From: JAOUEA01 sp963762075
GTDB taxonomy: Bacteria > Actinomycetota > UBA4738 > HRBIN12
Reading direction: 5' to 3'
NCBI GenBank assembly: GCA_963762075.1
Contig: CAVXJC010000001.1
Span: forward strand, 1-64,000
DNA: 64,000 bases
Made by a program: the position numbers and the translations under genes. Below, in pieces: positions 27,448 through 34,617 of this stretch. Below the pieces are notes generated by a model that saw nothing but the letters and a program-made list of their open reading frames with translations, was not told where the DNA came from and did no database searches. Within the stretch, counting starts at the first letter, position 1. Every line of letters begins with the position of its first letter.

Positions 27448-29786
27448 TCGGCGCGCTTCCTTCGGGAACCTCGGGCGACCGCAGGTGGAACGGCACGCTC
27501 GTCACGACCACGTGCGGCTCGAACAACAACAAGCGCTTGAAGTACAGCGCGGTCTGTCCGTGGAGCAAGCACTGCCACCACCGCGGCGGCACGACCTCGG
27601 GCAGCACCACCGTGACGATCGTGTCGCCCGCGATCCGTGAGCTTGTGGATCTCCTCGAGCAATGGCGTGCCGAGGTCCCGGAACGGCGCTTCCACCATCA
27701 CCAGCGGCACGTCGAAGCCGCGCTCGATCCATGCATCCGCGACGCCGTGGATCTCTGCATTGTCGGTCACGAGGAACAGCGCTTCGACGCCGACCGCATG
27801 CAACGACTTGGCGTATGCGACCGCACGCGCGGTCGCATAGCTGACGTTAGAGATCGGCACGATGACGAAGCTCCGCTCCGGTTCCACTGGTCTCCCCGAC
27901 TTCGAGACCTGCTCCTGGGGCAGCAGGGGCACGTCGGTCACGACGACCCCAGGCTCGAAGAGCATCGATGTCTTGAGCAGGAAGAGCCTGCGGTTGTGCA
28001 CGATCTGTTGCACGAGCGATCGGTCGCCCGCGTTCTCCGGCACGATCAGAGTCAGGAACCCGTCGGCCGGTCGTGATCGTCCTCGGACGAACGATCTGAG
28101 GGCCCGAACCAGATGTCGATCGCCATCGTGCAGTCGGCGAAGCTCCCCGAGCCTCGGGGCCACCAACGCCCACTCCGCGGCCGCGAGCTCGAAGCCCGGC
28201 GCCGCCCCGATGTACAGGGCGGTGACCGACTCGGGACGGATCGCCCGCAGGTAGGCGATGCCGTCGCGCGTCGCCGGCCCGAGGTCGGGCACCAAGAAGA
28301 CGAACTCACTGTTCGCTGCAGGGGCATCGGCCGGTGCCACCATGTCGAGAACCATGGCGACGGACCGGTAATGGTGGGCCACGAGAAGGAACTGACCGAC
28401 CACGATGGGCAGGGCCGCGATGACCATCCATGCCCCCAACGAGAAGCGCGTCGCCACGACGATCGCGAAGACCACCCCGGTCGTCGTCGCGCCGATCACG
28501 TTGATCGCCGCTTTGACCTGCCAGCCTGCCGTGCGTCGATGCCACCATCGCCGAACCATGCCCGCCTGCGAGAGGGTCAAGGCGATGAACACGCCCACCA
28601 CGTAGAGCTGGATCAGGCGCGAGAGGTCGGCATCGAAGATCCAGACGAGGAGTATCGCGAGCCCGGCCAGAACCGCGATGCCGTTGGAGAAGACGAGACG
28701 GTCGCCCCGGTTTCGGAACTGCGAGGGCATGAACCCATCGCGTGCGAGGATCGAGGCGAGCCTCGGGAAGTCCTGATAGGCCGTGTTGGCGGCGAGGATC
28801 AAGATCAGGGCGGTGAAGACCTGCAGCACCAGGAACAATGGGCCGTCGCCGAACACCGTCTCGCCGATCTGCGCGAGCACCGACTTCGAGGCAGCGATGT
28901 GCTCGTTCGTGCGCACTTCCAGGGCGGAAGCGAGCACGGAGATCCCGAGGAACATCGGGATGCTCATCAAACCCATCAGCAGGAGCGTCGAGGCGGCGTT
29001 CTTCGGTTGCGGCCGGCGGAAGGCCTGCACGCCGTCTGCGATCGCTTCGACACCGGTGAGGGCGGTCGCGCCCGATGAGAAGGCGCGGAGCACGAGTAGT
29101 GCCGAGAGCCCGGACACGGTTTCCAGAGGCAGGTCGGCGGTGGCGGCGCGCGGGCAGCCACCGCTGGCGCACAGCCACGCTCCCCATGACAGCGTGGCAC
29201 CGACCACGACCACGAAACCGTAGGTCGGTATCGCGAAGAGGCGGCCCGCTTCCTTGGCACCGCGAAGGTTCGCGAGGGTGATCATGGCGATGAACGCGAT
29301 CGCCATCGGCAGCTTGAAGGGAGCCAGCGACGGCAGGGCGGACGTCACTGCGATCGCACCCGCAGTCACGCTCACAGCGACGGTCAACACGTACGAGATC
29401 TGGATCGCCGCCCCAGCGGTCAGGCCGGGGATCAGGCCTAGGTTCTGTCGGGCGACGATGTAGGAGCCGCCTCCTTGCGGGTACTCACGAACGGTCTGTC
29501 GGTACGACACGATCACGACCACGAGCAGGACTCCGACACCGACCGACAGAGGAGTCAACAGCCCTCGTCCCGAAGCGCCCGCCAACAAGAGCACGAGCAG
29601 CATCTCCTCGGTCGCGTAGGCCACTGAAGAGAGCTGGTCCGACGCGAAGACCGGCAACGCGAGGATCTTGGGAAGCAGCTGGTGCTCGGCCTTGTGTGAA
29701 GCCAGAGCCCTGCCGAGCAGCAGACGCTTCGTCCAACCGCCCAAGTCGCGCTCGAGGGCCGCCTCGCGGGCGGGGCTCTGACTCAC
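27437..29786 (-). CDS. KimA-type K+ uptake transporter (APC superfamily), paralogue 1; one frameshift
   Basis: About 780 residues. The N-terminal signature KAEHQLLPKILALPVFASDQ and LSSVAYATEEMLLVLLL is that of the KimA (YdaO) branch of APC transporters. There are twelve membrane helices to about residue 440 (SYRQTVREYPQGGGSYIVAR; ALTGVEAIADGVQAFRRPQ; ILAANTAYQDFPRLASILAR), then a cytoplasmic C-terminal domain with two repeats of an alpha/beta unit (VTALYIGAAPGFELAAAEW; EALFLVTDNAEIHGVADAWI). Bacillus KimA is a K+/H+ symporter inhibited by c-di-AMP. An extra G near 27628 breaks the frame after HKLTDRG; removing it gives DTIVTVVLPEVVPPRWW and the end at 27437. The GTG at 29786 lies six bases from TAGGAT. 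Previous annotation of such proteins as amino-acid permeases is likely wrong. Confidence 0.82.
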
Positions 29787-29792
29787 GGGAGC

Positions 29793-29815
29793 ATCCTATG
29801 CCGGAGGGGTACGCT
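29793..29815. promoter_or_regulatory. back-to-back leaderless promoters, KimA1 / DUF4118 protein
   Basis: The 36-bp gap between the divergent genes contains TAGGAT on the minus strand (complement of 29793-29798, six bases from the GTG at 29786) and TACGCT on the plus strand (29810-29815, seven bases from the ATG at 29823). Both spacings put transcription start on or next to the start codon. The -35 regions would overlap the opposite gene's -10, so expression of the two genes should be interdependent. Confidence 0.5.
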
Positions 29816-29822
29816 CAGCGAG

Positions 29823-30674
29823 ATGACCTCGACCCGTCGCAGTCCCGAGCATCCGGAACGGCCTGATCGCCACGAGGCGGGTGTCTCGGCCCCCATCCGC
29901 AGAAGTCGCAGGAACATCCCACCGAGGGTGACTGCCGCCTACGCGCTTGCGATCGTGATGACCTCGTTGATCGTGGCGAAGGCAGATCCGATCCGGGATG
30001 CCGTCGATCCGGTGGCGACAGGGTTCGGATTCCTCGTGCTCGTCGTCGCGTGCGTTTCGCTCGGGGGGATCGGACCCGGCATCGCTGCCTCGTTGCTCGG
30101 TTTCGGTGTGTTCAACTTCTACTTCCTGCCGCCCTTCGAGACCCTCGCGGTCGCCAAAGCTCACGACCTCATCGTGCTGTTCGTGTTCCTCGGCCTTTCG
30201 GTGTTGATCTCCGTGCTGATCGCGCGGGCCGATGCGCGGGCCCGAGCTGCCGAAGGCCGGGCCGAGGAGCTCCGGCGGCAACAGGAGCTCAGTCGCATCC
30301 TGGTCGAGTCCGAGCCCGGGTCACGCCCATACGACGGCGTCCTGCGGGTCGTGGTTGCCACGTTCGGCTTCCTGGATGGCGCTCTCTATGTGCAAGGCCC
30401 CCCCGATCAAGGCTTGATCGAGCAGGCGACCGCCGGGGGGGAGCAAGGGGCGGTGCCGCCGAGCGGCGGCAGCGGTGTGGAACGCCTTCCCCTCAATGTG
30501 GGTCGGCGCAACCTGGGACTGCTCGTGATGCGTGGGATCCGCGAACCTCTGACACCGTCGGAACGGCGCATCCTGGAGGCGTTCGGCAACCAGCTCGCCC
30601 TCTTGCTCGAACGCGATCGCGCCGTGCGAGCGGCAGCAGAGTCGAACCTCCGGCGGGGATCACTCGAGGGCTGA
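29823..30674 (+). CDS. kinase-less KdpD-like protein (DUF4118 membrane domain + GAF)
   Basis: 283 residues. Four membrane helices of the DUF4118 type (ALAIVMTSLIVAKA; VACVSLGGIGPGIAASLLG; FGVFNFYFLPPFETLAV; LIVLFVFLGLSVLISVLIAR) are followed by a coiled linker (ARAAEGRAEELRRQQELSRI) and a GAF-like domain ending LTPSERRILEAFGNQLALLL. This is the middle of a KdpD kinase: the N-terminal KdpD/USP part and the whole histidine-kinase core are absent, with a proper stop codon. It may be a sensor subunit for the kinase at 32412 or act on KimA1 directly. The stop lies inside the end of the convergent ceoC gene (15-bp overlap). Confidence 0.75.
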   Translation: MTSTRRSPEHPERPDRHEAGVSAPIRRSRRNIPPRVTAAYALAIVMTSLIVAKADPIRDAVDPVATGFGFLVLVVACVSLGGIGPGIAASLLGFGVFNFYFLPPFETLAVAKAHDLIVLFVFLGLSVLISVLIARADARARAAEGRAEELRRQQELSRILVESEPGSRPYDGVLRVVVATFGFLDGALYVQGPPDQGLIEQATAGGEQGAVPPSGGSGVERLPLNVGRRNLGLLVMRGIREPLTPSERRILEAFGNQLALLLERDRAVRAAAESNLRRGSLEG

Positions 30675-31382
30675 GGCGCCGTCGATCGAGTCGTTCGGGG
30701 GCACGCCGCCGGGCATGCCGGCACCCACGACCGCGTCGCGCAGGGCTCCTTCGACGGGGCCGCTCGCGAGCGCGAGCACCTCGTCGCCGGCGGCCAACAC
30801 GGTCTCGGGCTGAGGGAGCACGACATGACCGTCGCGCAGGATGGCCACGATCACAGAGTCGCCCGGCAGCCGGAGCTCGTAGATCGCCCGCCCGATCGAG
30901 CTCGATCCCTCGGGAAGCGTCATCTCCACGATCGAGACACGGCCACCTTCGAGGCGGATCAGGCGCACGAGGTCGCCCACCGTGACGGCTTCCTCGACCA
31001 TGGCGGTCAGGATGTGTGGAGGCGAGACCTCGGCGTCGACCCCCCACTGCTCGGTGAACAGCCACTCGTTCTTCGGGTGATTCACTCGCGCGAGCACTCG
31101 AGGCACGGCGAACTCCGTCTTGGCGAGCAGCGACGTCACGAGGTTGTCCTCGTCGTCTCCGGTCGCCGCCACGAGCACGTCGGCGCTGGCGGTATCGGCT
31201 TTCTCGAGCACCGACGGCTCACATGCATCGCCGAACCTCACGTTCACTCCGGGGGACCAGTCTCTGAGCTTGTCGACCAACGCGCGGTCTTGCTCGATTA
31301 GCGTGACCTCATGTCCCCGCTGGGTGAGATCCACCGAGAGATGACGCCCGACCGCTCCGCCGCCCGTGACCACGACCTTCAT
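30660..31382 (-). CDS. ceoC: TrkA-like K+-channel regulatory (RCK) protein CeoC
   Basis: 240 residues with an RCK_N Rossmann domain (MKVVVTGGGAVGRHLSVDL, nucleotide-binding GxGxxG variant; VTLIEQDRALVDKLRDW with the ribose-binding acidic residue) and an RCK_C domain (VEMTLPEGSSSIGRAIYELR ... ETVLAAGDEVLALASGP). Such proteins gate K+ transporters in response to nucleotides or c-di-AMP. It starts at the ATG at 31382, overlapping the stop of ceoB by four bases. No TrkH/KtrB-type pore gene is present; the nearest K+ transporters are the KimA paralogues. Confidence 0.88.
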   Translation of the reverse strand: MKVVVTGGGAVGRHLSVDLTQRGHEVTLIEQDRALVDKLRDWSPGVNVRFGDACEPSVLEKADTASADVLVAATGDDEDNLVTSLLAKTEFAVPRVLARVNHPKNEWLFTEQWGVDAEVSPPHILTAMVEEAVTVGDLVRLIRLEGGRVSIVEMTLPEGSSSIGRAIYELRLPGDSVIVAILRDGHVVLPQPETVLAAGDEVLALASGPVEGALRDAVVGAGMPGGVPPNDSIDGASALE

Positions 31383-32043
31383 GCGCTGTGATCCCCCGTC
31401 GGCTCGAAGACCTCGTCGAGCGTGTCCATGCCGTCCTTGGTGAGCATGACCACGAGGTAGTCGCCGGCCTGGACCGTGCTTTCGTCTGTGGGCAGGAAGC
31501 CGCCACCGCCCCGCGACACCCCGGCGATCAAGATCTTGCCGGAGACGTTGAACGCGGTCGCGGGCTTCCCGACCATGTGGGGGCCGACCGGCATGCGCAT
31601 GCGAAGGAGCTCGCCCCCCCAAGCGTCTCGCGGATCTCCTGTCGATCGTGGAGCAGCATCAGTTGGATCTGCTTCACGCCCCATCTCGTGGTGGCGACCG
31701 TCGGGATGTTGAGCCGCTCGTAGATGTCGGCGCGTCGAGGGTCGTAGATGCGCGCCACCACCTTGGGCACGTGGTAGTTCTCCAGGGCGACCCGGGCGCT
31801 CACGATGTTGGAGTTGTCGCCGCTCGAGACGGCCACGAAGGCATCGGCATCCTTGATGCCGGCTTCCTCGAGCACGTCGCGGTCGAACCCAAGTCCGACG
31901 ACGGTGCTCGCGCCGTCGCCCGGGGGATAGCGGTGGAAGGCCTCGGGATTCTTGTCGATCACTGCAACGTCGTGTCCGTCGGCGATCAGCTCGTTCGACA
32001 GCTCGGACCCGACACGGCCGCAGCCCATGATGATGATTCGCAT
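31379..32043 (-). CDS. ceoB: TrkA-like K+-channel regulatory (RCK) protein CeoB; one frameshift
   Basis: About 222 residues: RCK_N with MRIIIMGCGRVGSELSNELI and VAVIDKNPEAFHRYPPGDG, then DNSNIVSARVALENYHVPKV and the RCK_C part GKILIAGVSRGGGGFLPTD ... VQAGDYLVVMLTKDGMDTL. In the run of seven G near 31617 one base is probably missing: restoring it joins RETLGGG to ELLRMRMPVGPHMVGKP. Gene order ceoB-ceoC with a four-base overlap is the actinobacterial standard. The ATG at 32043 is eight bases from the -10 box TAGGAT. Confidence 0.86.
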
Positions 32044-32051
32044 CGCGGGGC

Positions 32052-32079
32052 ATCCTAGAGCACTGCTGGCCTTGCGACA
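32052..32079 (-). promoter_or_regulatory. promoter of ceoB-ceoC
   Basis: Read on the minus strand, TGTCGC (complement of 32074-32079) and TAGGAT (complement of 32052-32057) are separated by 16 bases, and the ATG follows eight bases later. This is a plausible -35/-10 pair and predicts a leaderless or nearly leaderless mRNA. Confidence 0.5.
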
Positions 32080-32223
32080 GTGTGTTCCCGCACGTTCCCA
32101 CTGAGTGACTTGGGTGCTGTTCTGCCGTGCTGCCACGAGGCTCCGGGATCTCCCTCGGGTCAGGCCGGAACGCCGAGCAGGAACGAGCACCATCCGATGC
32201 CGAAGGGATGTACTGCGGGAAGG

Positions 32224-32285
32224 GTCCAGAAAAGGACGGGGCCCGGAGGGCGGGCGGGCTGGAGGGCGCCGTCCGGCCTCCGGGC
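32224..32285 (+). ncRNA. candidate structured RNA or cis-regulatory element (nested inverted repeats, pseudoknot-like)
   Basis: Two perfect repeats interleave: GGACGG (32234-32239) pairs with CCGTCC (32269-32274), and GCCCGGAGG (32241-32249) pairs with CCTCCGGGC (32277-32285). The order A-B-A'-B' would give an H-type pseudoknot. A third, competing hairpin is GTCC - AGAAAA - GGAC just upstream. Competing stems are a common riboswitch trait. I do not see the conserved ydaO (c-di-AMP) core sequence, so the identity is open, and the repeats could equally be protein-binding DNA sites. Confidence 0.35.
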
Positions 32286-32411
32286 TTGGTTCGGAGGATG
32301 TTGCAACCTCTGATGGAAGTGTCGTGCGATGACCGTGAGGGCTGCGTGAAGGATCGCGAGATGGGCGTGAAGATCACGTGAAGACGGATCCGTGCCGATA
32401 GGCATGGCACG

Positions 32412-33890
32412 ATGGATCGCACGATGAGCCTGGCCGAGACCGAGAGGCAAGCTCGCCGCTTCCGCGGGCTGAGCATGCGCGGGATCATGATCGCGGTGGT
32501 CGCGCCCACGACCGCCGGCGCGATCTCCACCTCGCTCGGCCGCAGCGGGCCGGCGGCCGCCATCGCGCTGTTCTTGCTCGCGATCGTGATCGCGGCGGTC
32601 GTGGGGGGGCTTTGGGCAGGTCTGGCTGCGGCGTTCCTGTCGTCGTTCGCGCTGCCGTTCCTGTACTCGGGTCCACGATTCCGGTTGCAGTTCGAGGGAA
32701 CCGAGGAGGTGCTCACGCCGCTGGTGTTCCTGACCGTCGCGCTCGTCGTCGGCATCCTGGTCGGTGGCGCGGCCGAGGAGCGAGCCCGTGCGTCGAGACG
32801 CGAACACGAGACCCGCCTGCTTCGGCACCTGTCGTCGGCCTTCGTCTCGGGTGAGGTGCCCGATCGAGTGCTCGACGATTTCGTCCGGGTGTTGCTCGAG
32901 CCGTTCGGGCTCGCATCGGCCGAGGTGCTGGTCGAGCTCGACGGCACGCAGCTCCATTCGCGCGCCGACCAGGTGGGGGTGACGCCCGGTGGCCCCGACA
33001 TGGTCGTGCCGCTCGTCGTGGGCCCGGTCTCGTTCGGCACGCTGCGGGTCGAACGCCCGGCCGATCACCGGCCGCTGGGGCCTCACGATCAGCTGCTGCT
33101 CGAAGCGCTCTCGAAGCAGGCTGCGGCCGCACTCGATCGGGCCCGGCTCGACGCGCGCGCTCGGCTCGCCCAGCTCGATGCCGAGACGAACCAGCTTCGC
33201 GCAGCCATGTTCAGCTCGGTGACCCACGACTTCCGCACCCCGCTCGCCTCGATCAAAGCCGGCGTGACCAGTCTGCTCGACCCCAATGTCGAGCATGCTC
33301 CGGATCAAGAGCGTGACCTGCTCACGACGATCCTCGAGGAGACCGACCGGTTGAATCGGCTCGTCGGCAACATCCTCGATCTCGCTCGGATCCGAGCGGG
33401 AGCGCTCACTCCCACCCGTCACGAGGCGGGGCTCGACGAGATCGTCGAGGCGGTGGTCGCTCGGTTGGCGCCCAGGCTCGACCCGGTGCGCGTCGAGCTC
33501 GACATCGCCGATAACGTGCCGTCGGTGGTCGTCGACGAGATGCAGCTCGACCAGGTCATCTCCAACCTGCTCGAGAACGCAGCGCGGCATTCCCCGCGTG
33601 GCGGCGAGATCCGGGTCTCGGTCGCCGCTGAGGGTGATCACGTGGTCGTGCGGGTTGCAGACCGAGGCCCCGGCGTCGTCGAGGAAGACCGCGAACGCGT
33701 CTTCGAGGCGTTCGAGCGTGGCGCGTCACCGCCCGATTCCCCGGGCACGGGCCTGGGTCTGGCCATCGCGAACGCGATCGTCATGGCGCACGGGGGACGC
33801 ATCTTCGTCGAGGATGCGCCCGAAGGCGGCGCCTGCTTCGTCTTCGAGATCCCGATCAGCGATCACGTCGTGCAGGAAGCGTCGCCGTGA
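32412..33890 (+). CDS. KdpD-type sensor histidine kinase lacking the N-terminal KdpD/USP domain
   Basis: 492 residues: DUF4118-like membrane region (residues 20-120, GIMIAVVAPTTAGAISTSLG; AAAIALFLLAIVIAAVVGGL; VLTPLVFLTVALVVGILVGG), a GAF-like domain (about 150-260), then HisKA with FSSVTHDFRTPLASIKAGV (phosphoacceptor His) and a complete HATPase_c: N-box ISNLLENAARHSP, G1 VADRGPGVVEEDRERVFEAF, G2 GTGLGLAIANAI. It lacks the roughly 350-residue KdpD and USP modules that in E. coli sense K+ and bind c-di-AMP in Gram-positives. Partner is the KdpE-like regulator next door (GTGA overlap). Start could also be the ATG at 32424. Confidence 0.87.
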   Translation: MDRTMSLAETERQARRFRGLSMRGIMIAVVAPTTAGAISTSLGRSGPAAAIALFLLAIVIAAVVGGLWAGLAAAFLSSFALPFLYSGPRFRLQFEGTEEVLTPLVFLTVALVVGILVGGAAEERARASRREHETRLLRHLSSAFVSGEVPDRVLDDFVRVLLEPFGLASAEVLVELDGTQLHSRADQVGVTPGGPDMVVPLVVGPVSFGTLRVERPADHRPLGPHDQLLLEALSKQAAAALDRARLDARARLAQLDAETNQLRAAMFSSVTHDFRTPLASIKAGVTSLLDPNVEHAPDQERDLLTTILEETDRLNRLVGNILDLARIRAGALTPTRHEAGLDEIVEAVVARLAPRLDPVRVELDIADNVPSVVVDEMQLDQVISNLLENAARHSPRGGEIRVSVAAEGDHVVVRVADRGPGVVEEDRERVFEAFERGASPPDSPGTGLGLAIANAIVMAHGGRIFVEDAPEGGACFVFEIPISDHVVQEASP

Positions 33891-34576
33891 GCATCGTGCT
33901 CGTCGTCGACGACGAACCACAGATCCGCCGCGCGTTGCGAACGAGCCTCGAAGCCCACGGGTACGAGGTCGCCACCGTCGGCACCGGCGAGGAGGGCGTC
34001 GTTGCCGCGGCCGAACAGGCGCCCGATCTCATGCTGCTCGACCTCGGACTGCCCGACATCGACGGCACCGAGGTGATACGGCGGGTGCGCGCGTTCAGCG
34101 ACGTGCCCGTCATCGTGCTGTCGGTTCGCGAGTCGCAGGCCGACAAGGTCGCGGCGCTCGACGCGGGAGCCGACGACTACGTGACGAAGCCGTTCGGCAT
34201 GCAGGAGCTGCTCGCGCGTTCGAGGGCGACCATGCGGCGCACCCAGGGCGACGAGCCGGCGGCGCCGATACTGCGCTACGACGCTTTGCGGGTCGACCTT
34301 CCCAAACGGCTCGTGACCCTTGACGGCGATCAGGTACGGCTGACGCCGACGGAGTACGGGTTGCTCGAGGCGCTCGTCACGAATCCCGGCAAGTTGCTCA
34401 CGCATCAGTGGCTCCTGCGGAAGGTCTGGGGCCAGGGCTACGGCACCGAGACGACCTATCTGCGCACCTATGTCCGGTCCCTCCGCAAGAAGCTCGGTGA
34501 CGACGCGCAGGCGCCCGGTCTGATCGTGACGGAGCCCGGTGTCGGATACCGCTGGATCGCAGAGCCGACGACCTGA
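33887..34576 (+). CDS. KdpE-like OmpR-family response regulator
   Basis: 229 residues: receiver domain with the acidic pair in VVDDEP, phosphoacceptor Asp in LMLLDLGLPDIDG and Lys in DDYVTKPFG; then an OmpR/PhoB winged helix with LTPTEYGLLEALVTNPGKLL and TTYLRTYVRSLRKKLGDD. The order kinase-regulator is that of kdpDE but no kdpFABC ATPase genes are in the window, so the output is likely the adjacent KimA genes. Starts with GTG overlapping the kinase stop by four bases. Followed after 40 bp by KimA2. Confidence 0.87.
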   Translation: MSIVLVVDDEPQIRRALRTSLEAHGYEVATVGTGEEGVVAAAEQAPDLMLLDLGLPDIDGTEVIRRVRAFSDVPVIVLSVRESQADKVAALDAGADDYVTKPFGMQELLARSRATMRRTQGDEPAAPILRYDALRVDLPKRLVTLDGDQVRLTPTEYGLLEALVTNPGKLLTHQWLLRKVWGQGYGTETTYLRTYVRSLRKKLGDDAQAPGLIVTEPGVGYRWIAEPTT

Positions 34577-34586
34577 AGTCGCTTCG

Positions 34587-34617
34587 CGGCGGCCTCGTTC
34601 GTGCGAGGATGCCGCCG
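34587..34617 (+). promoter_or_regulatory. hairpin touching the start codon of KimA2
   Basis: CGGCGGC-CTCG (34587-34597) pairs with CGAG-GAT-GCCGCCG (34604-34617): eleven base pairs with a three-base bulge and a six-base loop. The last paired base is the G of the GTG start codon. In the bicistronic mRNA this stem lies between kdpE and the transporter and could limit ribosome access or end the upstream transcript. Confidence 0.4.

Larger units (their letters stand above)
32044..32411. other. 368-bp regulatory interval between ceoB and the KdpD-like kinase
   Basis: This is the longest non-coding interval in the window. It holds the ceoB promoter at its left end, a cluster of long inverted repeats in the middle (32224-32285), and, just before the kinase gene, TAGGCA at 32399-32404, seven bases from the ATG at 32412, inside an inverted repeat CGTGCC / GGCACG. 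No protein gene with a convincing start or codon pattern was seen, although frames stay open because of the high GC. Confidence 0.5.

Noticed and set aside
32044..32411. A ydaO-type c-di-AMP riboswitch before the K+ genes
   Set aside because: The conserved core (for example GGGTGAATC-like and CCGGGGGACC-like segments) was not found on either strand; only generic inverted repeats are present, so I list an unnamed candidate instead.
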